A stretch of DNA of 64,000 nucleotides, from positions 1 through 64,000 of the forward strand of contig CAZKFL010000001.1 in the NCBI GenBank assembly GCA_964552055.1. Reading direction: 5' to 3'. This document shows, in pieces, positions 34,437 through 42,524 of the stretch. Position 1 is the first letter of the stretch. Each line of letters opens with the position of its first letter. The notes under the pieces were generated by a model. That model made no database searches. It had not been told where the DNA came from and was given only the letters and a program-made list of their open reading frames with translations. This stretch comes from VGMD01 sp964552055. Lineage in GTDB: Bacteria; Chlamydiota; Chlamydiia; Chlamydiales; 2-12-FULL-49-11. Position numbers and translations under genes: made by a program.

Positions 34437-36298
34437 ATGAGCATACCTTTTTTACCTAATATTCCGAACAATTATATATCTCAATGGAAACAAGATGAAA
34501 CAAGAGTTATGGATGTTTCAACGCCTTATACATTTTGGGTGTATTTAATAAATCCTGAAACGAAGTTGCTATCTGACTTTTTAAACATTTCTAATCCAAT
34601 AAGTTCTGACTATGGAAATTACTATACATATGCTCAAATAGCTGAATATTCTATAAGCTCATCAATTGTAACATTAGTGGAAAACGATATTCTTGCAAAA
34701 ATTCCAAACGCAGGCATAACCACCTTGCTTTCAGGAGATATTCTTGAAGTGACTGCTACAGTTGGTGATGTCCAAAATTATTTTCAAACATCATTATGTT
34801 ATTACCACTTGATTAAGAATCCTAACGTATATACTCCTTCAGATGAAATTATACGAGCCTGCAAACCCCAAAAGTCACTTTTTGTTTCAAGTACATTTCA
34901 AAAATACGTTGAATATGTGACTCCTATATATTTTTTTCCTTATTTTAATGCAGTCCCTGATGGAGCGGATTTGGATACAGTAAATCCTATTTCACTTACA
35001 GCCACATCATTAGTAAATTACTATTACAATGGGTTTGTTTTTCCGACTCTATCTGAAACTCAATCATTAGGAATTAAACAAGCTTTTTATACTCCTTTAA
35101 ATTTAGGAGGGGCTTCAAATCCTGGATTTGGGCTTCAAGATACAGCACTTTTTATACAAAATGCTCTTGGTTATTCATCTAGTCAAATACAGGAATTTTT
35201 AGCTGGACAAGGACCTTTAGAATTATCAGAATCTGCAGCAACATACGCACAGTGGCAAGCAAATGCTGTAGCTGAACCAAACTTAGATGTAGCCATGCTT
35301 TTACTTATGGGCCAAAATATTACAACTATTCAAATTGCGGATGCTTCTCTTGATTTTTTTTCTGATGCTGGGAACTTATCAGATTCTGTCTCTACCACAA
35401 ATTTTTCTAAACGACACCAAAGCGCAGTTAATTCTAGTAATTCATTTTTTGATCAAATATTCTCAGTTGCAAAGGCTATGCCAACAAAAACTATTTATGA
35501 TTTAGATTTACCTCAAGTTATTTCTTTTTCATATGATTGGCATATGAATTATCTTGATCCGATTATGTTAATTCGACTGAATAGAGAAATTATGAAAATT
35601 GGCTTATTAGGGATTACTTTTCTTGTTTCTTCAGGAGATAGCGGTCCAACAATTGGAACAACAGGAACATATGGAAATAATGATTTTGCATCACTTCCCT
35701 CAGTTACCTCTATAGGTTATTCTTATCTTACGTCAAGTAGTCCGGGTTCTCAGCAAATTCTTTGCAATATCAATTCTAGTGGAGCTTGCTACGCGTCCGC
35801 ATCAGGGTATTCAAATATTTTTATGCGACAAAATTATATGAATTTTGCAGACTCTGTTGTGGAGAAATATTTAAGCCAACCAGAAGTCAATTCGTTTATT
35901 GAAACGATAAATGCCAAAAATATGCTATTTAATTTAGAAGGAAGNNNNNNNNNNGAGCTTACCCTGATCTAGTTGGGGTTGGATGTAATTTTAATAGCAT
36001 CTATATAGAGGGGCAAGCTTCTATGGGAGCAGGCTCTTCAATGGCCGCTCCAGTTGTTGCAGGAATGATTTCGATGATCAATTATCTAAGAAGAAAAAAG
36101 GGCCTCCCTTTTTTAGGATATATTAACCAGTCTCTTTATCAAAATTTAAATGAAATGAGTGAGGTTGTTGGAAGCAATAGTTTTGGTAGCGATACAGGGT
36201 TTCCCTATATACCTCATCTTGCTTATGGTCCAAGTGGACTGGGAGGATTTGACTTTGCAAATTTAATGAAAATATTTAATGTTAATAATAATGAATGA
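34437..36298 (+). CDS. Sedolisin-type serine-carboxyl peptidase (S53 family), interrupted by an assembly gap
   Basis: A kumamolisin-like S53 peptidase with its prodomain (about residues 1-170). The catalytic Glu and Asp are in AEPNLDVAMLLLM, the oxyanion Asp in FLVSSGDSGPTIG, and the nucleophile Ser in GAGSSMAAPVVAGM. The C-terminal segment GPSGLGGFDFANL resembles the family's calcium site. Ten Ns at 35945-35954 split the frame. Beyond them the frame shifts, and AYPDLVGVGCNFNS continues straight into the Ser motif, so this is one gene with an unresolved gap. No N-terminal signal peptide is seen. S53 enzymes act at acidic pH, which would suit an endolysosomal setting. Confidence 0.85.
35945..35954. 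other. Assembly gap of ten Ns in the sedolisin gene
   Basis: A placeholder of exactly ten Ns. The coding frame on its two sides differs, so the true gap length is not ten modulo three. Confidence 0.98.
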
Positions 36299-36415
36299 AT
36301 TTTTTTCGAAATTTCATTGATCTATTAAAATTTCTAATATTGAGATTCAGTATATGCCTGATAGCACACATAAAGCGGTATACTGCTCGTGATTCAAAAA
36401 TTGTTTTTTTTTCGT

Positions 36416-36597
36416 TATAAATACCCATCTTTAAATTTACCTCGCCTCCCACTAAAAACTTTCAATTGAAAGTTTTTTAACCGCGGGCCCCTTCTAGTGC
36501 AAATAGCACTTTTCCTGAGGTAGCGGCTTCGCCTAATTTAAATTTGGGCATTTCTGACCCCTAAAATTCCCAATTTTTTAACCCTTCTCAGTATATA
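36416..36597 (-). repeat. Leader-like structured repeat, copy 1 (family B)
   Basis: About 180 bp match 59982-60167. Shared blocks are CCCACTAAAAA, CTTCTAGTGCAAATAGCAC, GTAGCGGCT and GGGCATTTCT. Two hairpins are visible: AAAAACTTTC with GAAAGTTTTT, and AGTGC with GCACT. On the minus strand the match runs to where copy 2 has a gene start (here ATAACG in place of ATGACA), so this copy looks like the leader of a lost gene. No open frame is conserved. With the AT-rich 36299-36415 it fills the gap before 36601. Confidence 0.75.
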
Positions 36598-36600
36598 AGA

Positions 36601-37458
36601 TTACTTATGCGATACTAGATTTTTTAGCACATCAATTGCCAAATAAATATATATGATCTTAGAAGTTAAGAGGGGATCATTCTTAAGACGTTCTGATAGG
36701 GTATCGTAAGTCTCTTCCAATTTATCGCCTTCTTGGGAACATTCTTCTAAGATTTTCCTCATTGCAGAAAGGTACTCTTCTTTTTTTTCTCTTATCTCTT
36801 CTAGGCTGCTCCGACTAATATTCGTATGAATTTCTCCGAGTTTATCAAGTGCTCTAACCAGAAGTTTTGCATATAGATCACGCGCTTCAGTATAACTTAA
36901 TGAATGGAGGGGCGGGCTGCTTATCAATGGTGTAGAATCACCACTAGCAGGTAAAGATCCTAAATCTGTTGAGGAAGAATCAGGTTCTAGCGATGGTTCT
37001 GTTTCTGTAGGTATATATAAGGTGATGTTAACCCTAGTGAGGAATAGTGCTGCACGTGGAGGAAGTGATGCTATTTTTAACTCGCTTAAATCTAATGATT
37101 TGCTGTCAGATAGATAACAATCTACGATTCGTGATTTAGCTGCATCTATTTTTGATTTAGGGACATGTAAATTATCTAAATCTAACATGTCTGCTATTTG
37201 GTTTCGATTAAGTTCATGTGCTTTATCTAAAATTTTTTCAAATCTATTTATTTTAGCGATTAGGGGATCATTTTCTTTGCGTCCTCTTCGAATCGCATTA
37301 AGGTCTTTGCGAAGGGTAGCCTCATTGGAACCTCGAATGGAATCGAGTGCTATGCGGGAAACAACTTCTTCTTTACCAGTTGATGATGAAGTAGTTGGTG
37401 GTAGGGCATTCTCCCATCTGCCTAAGATGTCTAGTAAAATTGCTTTGGATGGCTCCAT
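36601..37458 (-). CDS. Hypothetical protein, paralogue 1 of a tandem pair
   Basis: A 285-residue protein, paralogous to 37618-38472. Both share STGKEE-VSR near residue 25, a basic helical block (KINRFEKILDKAHELNR here) and DMLDLDNLHVPK. A disordered Ser/Pro/Glu linker near residues 150-190 and a helical C-terminus (LDETYHS-like; LEETYDTLSERLKNDP here) follow. No signal peptide or membrane helix. The upstream 60 bp are also duplicated, with a CGGAG ribosome site. The function is unknown; a secreted effector or regulator family is possible. Confidence 0.7.
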   Translation of the reverse strand: MEPSKAILLDILGRWENALPPTTSSSTGKEEVVSRIALDSIRGSNEATLRKDLNAIRRGRKENDPLIAKINRFEKILDKAHELNRNQIADMLDLDNLHVPKSKIDAAKSRIVDCYLSDSKSLDLSELKIASLPPRAALFLTRVNITLYIPTETEPSLEPDSSSTDLGSLPASGDSTPLISSPPLHSLSYTEARDLYAKLLVRALDKLGEIHTNISRSSLEEIREKKEEYLSAMRKILEECSQEGDKLEETYDTLSERLKNDPLLTSKIIYIYLAIDVLKNLVSHK

Positions 37459-37584
37459 ACAAAACTCCGATATAAGTTAAGATGGATCTTATTTTTAATT
37501 TATTTAAACGCAACATAAGATTAGATAATCTCTAAAATCTCAAGACTTAGAGGGTCTGTCTTTTAGCTCTACTATAATCAATTC

Positions 37585-37618
37585 ATGTTTGGTGTCAGGC
37601 ATGCCTGACTCCAAACAT
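37585..37618. repeat. 34-bp palindromic repeat between the paralogues
   Basis: A nearly perfect palindrome: arms ATGTTTGG-T-GTCAGGC and GCCTGAC-T-CCAAACAT around AT. Its left half, GGTGTCAGGCATGC, recurs at 34179-34192. It touches the stop codon of the 37618 gene and could act as terminator, but it has the look of a dispersed REP-like element. Confidence 0.7.
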
Positions 37619-38472
37619 TATGGATTTTCTATTTTTAATATAAATGAATGGAGTAATTGTTCAATAGTTTGAATCCAGGATTCTAAGTAAGGATCGTGTT
37701 TAATCCTATCATTTATAGAGTGGTAAGTTTCGTCTAAATTTGCTTTTTTTCCAGCGCATTCATCTAGGATTTTTTTTACTTCAGCAAAGTAATTTCCTTG
37801 ATCTTCTTCAGTAGGTGATTTGCTATGGAAAACGGTGCTATTAATTCTAAATAGTTGATCAACTGTTTTTTCGTAGATTTTGGCATATTGTTTGCGGGCA
37901 TCAGCAAAATTTACTATCGGTGAGGAGGGTCTGCTTTCTATCAGTGTGAACTCGCCACTGGCTGCTAAAGATTCTGTATCAGTTGAAGAAGCATCAGCTT
38001 CTGGTGGGGGTTCTGTTGCTCGTGGCATATATAAGGTGATTTTAGTTTTATGAAGATGTATGGCTGCTCGATCAGGAATTGACTTTATGTGTAAATCGCT
38101 TAAGTCAAGTTCTTTGCTGCCTGATAAGTAAGCGTCTATGATTCTCATTTTAGCTTCTTCCATTTTTGGTTTGGGCGCATGTAAATGATCTAAATCTAAC
38201 ATGTGTGCTATCTCGGTTCGATCAAGCTCATGTGCTTTATCTAAAATGGTTACAAATTTATTTATTTTTGATATTAAGGAAGCATCAGTTTTGGGGTTTC
38301 TTCGAATCTCATTTAAGACTTTCCTAAGGGAAACTTCAGTTGAGCCTCGAAGGGCAACAAGTGCTACGCGGGAAACAATTTCTTCTTTACCAGTTGGTGA
38401 TGAGATGGTTGGGGATGCTGTGTCATCCCACTTATTTAGAATACTTATTAAAATTCTATCTGGTGAATCCAT
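37618..38472 (-). CDS. Hypothetical protein, paralogue 2 of a tandem pair
   Basis: A 284-residue protein closely related along its length to 36601-37458: TGKEEIVSRVAL, LRKVLNEIRRNPK, ILDKAHELDRTEI, MLDLDHLHAPK, an acidic Ser-rich linker and LDETYHSINDRIKHDP. Its upstream region, AAAACTCCGCTATAAGTTAA read on the plus strand, is nearly identical to that of its partner, so gene and promoter were duplicated together. It is upstream of paralogue 1 on the minus strand. No family recognised. Confidence 0.7.
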   Translation of the reverse strand: MDSPDRILISILNKWDDTASPTISSPTGKEEIVSRVALVALRGSTEVSLRKVLNEIRRNPKTDASLISKINKFVTILDKAHELDRTEIAHMLDLDHLHAPKPKMEEAKMRIIDAYLSGSKELDLSDLHIKSIPDRAAIHLHKTKITLYMPRATEPPPEADASSTDTESLAASGEFTLIESRPSSPIVNFADARKQYAKIYEKTVDQLFRINSTVFHSKSPTEEDQGNYFAEVKKILDECAGKKANLDETYHSINDRIKHDPYLESWIQTIEQLLHSFILKIENP

Positions 38473-38585
38473 GCAAAACTCCGCTATAAGTTAAGATGGA
38501 TCCTATTTTTTATTGATTAAAACGCAACATCAGAGTTCATGTATATATTTACCCTTATTGCAGTTATAGTGATTTTAGAAGAAAA

Positions 38586-38939
38586 TTAGCTTGCTGACGG
38601 TTTCGTTTTTAGTTCTATGACAATAATTTCCAGGGGTTTGCAGGTGTTGTTAATGAACTTATGGTACTCTCCTGCAGGATCTTGGTCTTGGTAGACGGGT
38701 ATGTTCTTTGGGAGTTTAATTTCTGTTTTTGTGCCGTTCGTTTCGATACGTGTAAGGATGCCACCTTTAAATGAGAGGATGAGTTGAGGGTACTCATTAT
38801 GTTGATGATCAATCTCTTCATGAGCTTCTAATTTGACTTTTGAGGTCCTTACATGATCGTTATCTAAGGTTATTTCGCTATCCATGGCAGATAGATTGCA
38901 AATGAATAAAAAGGCTAAGAGAGAAATAGGTTTTTTCAT
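38586..38939 (-). CDS. Secreted cupin-like small protein
   Basis: A 117-residue protein with a short signal sequence (MKKPISLLAFLFICNLSA). The mature part looks like a single cupin barrel: VKLEAHEEIDHQHNEYPQLI carries a cupin-1 His/Glu-type pattern, followed by a strand-rich region and FINNTCKPLEIIVIEL. Metal binding is possible. No partner gene is evident, and the 3' side is 113 nt from the tandem paralogue start. Confidence 0.65.
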   Translation of the reverse strand: MKKPISLLAFLFICNLSAMDSEITLDNDHVRTSKVKLEAHEEIDHQHNEYPQLILSFKGGILTRIETNGTKTEIKLPKNIPVYQDQDPAGEYHKFINNTCKPLEIIVIELKTKPSAS

Positions 38940-39027
38940 ACAGGATCCTTATCATTTCTTAAAGAATGTGGTATATTATTAGAAAAAGATTTATTTTAGT
39001 AGGAAAAAATTTAACAATGGGATTTTT

Positions 39028-39477
39028 ATGATGAATTTTACTCAGGCTGTTTGCACAATTAGGTATGATGTAGCTTTTCTTGGAGGTGATGAGGATGGTA
39101 ATGAAAGGTGTGAGTACTGTCAAAGTGATTCCATTCGGCGGGAGGACGATCTTATGTTTGTTCATTCTGAGTGCCTAGAATTAATCGATCGAGCTCAGCG
39201 TGATTTAATAAGAAAAGTGAATGAGATATTTGACATCAATTTTTATAAGATGGGGAGGGGGTATAAGGGGGCAATTAGATTAATTAATAGGATTATATCA
39301 CAAAAAAAGTGGTCGATTGTACTGTTTGTGCATGCAAATGGGAGTGAGGTTTCCAAAAAAATATTTTATAAAATTGGGATGATAGCTGTCAAATTTATCA
39401 ATGATGGGACGTGTTTCGACAGGTCTTTATTAAAAGTCTTTTTGCGAGATGATTTGACGTCCGAAAACGAATCTTGA
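39028..39477 (+). CDS. Hypothetical 149-residue protein with Cys/His cluster
   Basis: No family recognised. The N-terminal third has CEYCQSDS followed by FVHSEC, a small potential zinc-binding cluster. The remainder alternates basic helices and strands, such as KWSIVLFVHANG. There is no signal peptide. The 3' end overlaps the convergent 39398-39817 gene by 80 bp, so at least one of the two tails may be extended by decay. Confidence 0.5.
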   Translation: MMNFTQAVCTIRYDVAFLGGDEDGNERCEYCQSDSIRREDDLMFVHSECLELIDRAQRDLIRKVNEIFDINFYKMGRGYKGAIRLINRIISQKKWSIVLFVHANGSEVSKKIFYKIGMIAVKFINDGTCFDRSLLKVFLRDDLTSENES

Positions 39478-39817
39478 ACTCCTCAGCTTCCTCTTCAGTC
39501 AATTTAAGTTTCTCGTGAAAATCCGTTGGGAGATCGTGTATAAGCTCTCTTTGTACTTCACTATGCTTTATTGTAAAGCCATGGTTCTCTATTAATTCGA
39601 TGTACTGCTCGAAATTTAGGGGTGCTGCTTTCCCCATATCCATTAAAATTTTATTTTCTACAGATTCGGCAAGAGGAAGTAGGATCCATGTTTCATCTTC
39701 ATTTAACGTATTAAGGGTTTTTTCTAAAATCTCTTTGCTGGGTACATAATTATAGTTCTTTGGGAGTGGTAAAAAGTTAAATAAAAATAATAATAATGTA
39801 GTAGTAATTGTTTTCAC
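39398..39817 (-). CDS. Hypothetical secreted 139-residue protein
   Basis: Starts with a signal-like stretch, TTTLLLFLFNFLPLP, then an acidic helical body (LNEDETWILLPLAESVENK, LTEEEAEEFKIRFR). No family recognised. The C-terminal 26 codons overlap the convergent gene at 39028-39477, which is unusual in this window. It is divergent from the large 39855 gene, with 37 nt between starts. Confidence 0.5.
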   Translation of the reverse strand: MKTITTTLLLFLFNFLPLPKNYNYVPSKEILEKTLNTLNEDETWILLPLAESVENKILMDMGKAAPLNFEQYIELIENHGFTIKHSEVQRELIHDLPTDFHEKLKLTEEEAEEFKIRFRTSNHLAKRLLIKTCRNTSHH

Positions 39818-39854
39818 TTTTATTTTTCCTTTTAATTATTTATAATTAACGCAT

Positions 39855-41990
39855 ATGAATTACATAAATTATATACAGCACACTATTTATACTCCAGATA
39901 TTCTGCACCGCCGGTTTCATTTTGATCTACCAGAGATGCAAGAGGCAGCAAAGAGGATCTCTCTTGTATCGCTTCCTTTTATTTGTCTCTACAGACCTGC
40001 GGGTTTTGTATTATCTGTTGGTATGGGTAGCGCGAGAGTGATTTCTCATTTACAAAAACTGATCTCTGTAGACCAAAATGGGACCTGGATTCAATTTGGC
40101 CGTGAGCTTGGCGGAGTGTCAGTCGGGCTTCTTTCATTAGCTGCAACTATTTATCATTATGCAACGGCTCTTTTTCTTACAACGAGTATAGATTTACTGC
40201 ATGGCATGTATTTAACAGGAGATGCGCTTTGGAATAAGCAATATGCAAAAGCAATAGAAGAGCTTGTAGAAAGCTTAAGTTCAGTTGCTTATATTGGATT
40301 TATGGTTACAGGTGGCCTTGAAGCTATGGTGATATATTCTCTTTTACAAGCAGCTACATGTTTACTTCAGGCAAGAGCGGAATACAAACTTGGTCCGGGC
40401 CATCGACTTGAAGGATTCGCTAAAATTGCCATGGCGCTTGTTCGAATTAAGCAGGCAAAAGGTTACGTAGTCCAAATTGAACGCCGAAATGCTCTTCTAG
40501 AGATTGCAAGAATCAGAACTCTTTTCCAAAAGATTGCAAAGGCACGCGAATCCAGTCATTTAATGAATCACCCCTTATCGTCCTTGCAAGAGAGAATTGA
40601 AAAGGGAGAAGTGATTCTTAATGGGGGCGAGATTAGTTGCGGATCCCATTTTCATGGTTTTGGTGGCGAGCTTGTGAAAGGAGAGAATCTCACTTTTAGA
40701 ACAAAAATGATCGATGGTAAGGAAGTAATTGAATTTGACTTTAAAGTGAACCACGCATTTAGAGAGGATTTAGATAAGTCAATTCAGCAGATTAAGGCAC
40801 TAAGAGGGAAGCAGCTTACAGAGATTTTAGAACTTAGCGGCTCCCATGCTAAGGGCATTTCAATTGGAACAGGTTCATTTTTTGCAGAACCTTTTGGAGG
40901 GTGGTACAGTGATGAGGATATAGGTTCTGCTCACAAAATTAAAATTGAAGGACTAGGAACTGTATTGATCGGAAATAATACTCAAATCCCTAATTTCTAC
41001 GATAGAGTCGTTGTCCAGATGGATGCAGATCAGTCTGTGTATAATTTACACGAAATTCTTTGTCTGATGAATTTGGATACGGTTTTGAATCTTTCAACAA
41101 AAGATGATATTGAAAAATTAAAGCTGGGACATCTATTTAGAACTTTTTTTCCAAGAGAAGCCGGTCCTCTAGAACGATCAAAAGAATATTTCGATCTCCC
41201 ACTAGATTGTCTCAAAGCAAAGATGATTGAACTCGCGCCTGAAATGCATGCGGTCTATAACGATTATTTTGACAAAATGCGTGAAGAACATATTTTTGAT
41301 GGTAGAGTTCGATATAGAATTGAGGGACTCGCAGATGCAGCAAGAGAGGCAGGGGCAAAGGCACTTACTGCTGCAATAATGGGCGCTCATACAGATGCAG
41401 AACTTCTTGATAGAGTGACTTCCATGCTTAAGGGCGGAATGCTATCCACAGAAGTTCGTAAGATTAATGAGTTTGCTAAACATGGACTTGGCGGCGCTGG
41501 AGTAGATTTTCTTAGTGGCGGAGCAGATAGTGTTTATGCTCAGTTGCTCACGAAAAAACATTGCGATGAAGAAATGAAGTTTAGTAAATTATATTATCAA
41601 AGTAGTGTTAGGCTCCTTATTTCGCTCGATGCTCTTGAAATGGGATCGTATCAATATCACCATGATAGTATTGGGAATAGGATGTATGATGAAAATGATA
41701 ACTTCTGGTGGTGGGGAATTGAGTCTTATAAAGATAGAGACTCGATCCTTGAGTTTATCCAAAAGCAACAATCATATCCCATGAACCTAAATGGTCATGA
41801 AGTGATGCTCAAAGAGCGAGTAGCGCCTTCCTTTTTTGATGGATTAGTAGTGCCTGATGAATCAACCAAACAAAAACTTATTAAACGACTAAACTCTGAA
41901 GATTTGATTATTGATGGTCTCATCTTAGGTAAACCCATCGATAAATTCATCCGCATTGCAGACCGAGTTACCGAAGAGCTATTTGTTTAA
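39855..41990 (+). CDS. Large hypothetical protein, 711 residues
   Basis: No family assigned. The N-terminal 190 residues contain hydrophobic stretches (VGLLSLAATIYHYATALFL and VAYIGFMVTGGLEAMVIYSL) that could form a membrane hairpin. The long C-terminal part looks like a soluble enzyme-like domain with clear motifs: FFAEPFGGWYSDEDIGSAH, HLFRTFFPREAGPLE, GGAGVDFLSGGADSVYAQLL and NDNFWWWGIES. The aromatic and charged motifs suggest a catalytic or nucleotide-binding role, but none could be matched from memory. A predicted host-interaction protein is plausible given the membrane hairpin. Confidence 0.7.
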   Translation: MNYINYIQHTIYTPDILHRRFHFDLPEMQEAAKRISLVSLPFICLYRPAGFVLSVGMGSARVISHLQKLISVDQNGTWIQFGRELGGVSVGLLSLAATIYHYATALFLTTSIDLLHGMYLTGDALWNKQYAKAIEELVESLSSVAYIGFMVTGGLEAMVIYSLLQAATCLLQARAEYKLGPGHRLEGFAKIAMALVRIKQAKGYVVQIERRNALLEIARIRTLFQKIAKARESSHLMNHPLSSLQERIEKGEVILNGGEISCGSHFHGFGGELVKGENLTFRTKMIDGKEVIEFDFKVNHAFREDLDKSIQQIKALRGKQLTEILELSGSHAKGISIGTGSFFAEPFGGWYSDEDIGSAHKIKIEGLGTVLIGNNTQIPNFYDRVVVQMDADQSVYNLHEILCLMNLDTVLNLSTKDDIEKLKLGHLFRTFFPREAGPLERSKEYFDLPLDCLKAKMIELAPEMHAVYNDYFDKMREEHIFDGRVRYRIEGLADAAREAGAKALTAAIMGAHTDAELLDRVTSMLKGGMLSTEVRKINEFAKHGLGGAGVDFLSGGADSVYAQLLTKKHCDEEMKFSKLYYQSSVRLLISLDALEMGSYQYHHDSIGNRMYDENDNFWWWGIESYKDRDSILEFIQKQQSYPMNLNGHEVMLKERVAPSFFDGLVVPDESTKQKLIKRLNSEDLIIDGLILGKPIDKFIRIADRVTEELFV

Positions 41991-42524
41991 AGAGACAATC
42001 TTCTTAGCCTCTTCATAGGGCTCTTCTAAAATAGTATCAAGAAGATGTGTTTTTGGATTTTCTGCAGAATAAAAAAGTTTTCCTTTTCCTAAACATACAT
42101 GAGCTACGCTATTATCAAGATGTCTGCTGTCATCATCTTTTCTAAAAGATAAAGAGATGCCAACATTATTTGATTGAAATGGGTATTCTGATAAGAAAGG
42201 TCTAATTTTTTCATTGCCATTGACCTGAGCTAAAAGTTTTTCTGTTATGGTAACTTCTAGTGTTCTTGCTTCTTCGATTGTGCCTTTTCGGTAGGCTATA
42301 AATGTAATGTTGATTTTATCGACATTACGTGAAAATCGCCCTCCAGTTCCTATGCATTCAAGATGAAAATTTTTTTCACATTCAGTTATGAATGGATTCA
42401 TTATTTCTTTTGCATATTGTACATATTCAACTTCCTTTGGAGATTCAGCAGATTGCAAGGTTCCTCCAATCAGAGTAAAAAGAAAAATAATTTTTCTAAC
42501 GGCGTCTGTTGTTATAAAAACCAT
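41979..42524 (-). CDS. Secreted partner of the Rhs protein, hypothetical
   Basis: A 181-residue protein with an N-terminal hydrophobic export-like segment (IIFLFTLIGGTLQSAES). The mature part has strands and helices without a known signature. Its ATG lies within the last 29 nt of the 42496-47733 Rhs gene on the same strand, so translation is coupled and the two products are probably made together. Such placement is typical of immunity or chaperone partners of Rhs proteins, but export would be unusual for cytoplasmic immunity. Its 3' end overlaps the convergent 39855 gene by 12 bp. Confidence 0.65.
   Translation of the reverse strand: MVFITTDAVRKIIFLFTLIGGTLQSAESPKEVEYVQYAKEIMNPFITECEKNFHLECIGTGGRFSRNVDKINITFIAYRKGTIEEARTLEVTITEKLLAQVNGNEKIRPFLSEYPFQSNNVGISLSFRKDDDSRHLDNSVAHVCLGKGKLFYSAENPKTHLLDTILEEPYEEAKKIVSLNK

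Noticed and set aside
35955..36298. A separate small gene starting at 36023
   Set aside because: The frame is open back to the N-gap and encodes the continuation of the S53 catalytic domain (AYPDLVGVG), so it is the end of the same gene.
36480..36560. Short minus-strand peptide in family B copy 1
   Set aside because: Copy 2 differs by 2 nt in length in this part, which breaks the frame, so coding is not conserved.
36416..36597. TPP riboswitch in family B because of a CTGAGA on the minus strand
   Set aside because: Only the short CTGAGA matches; the rest of the conserved TPP core is absent.
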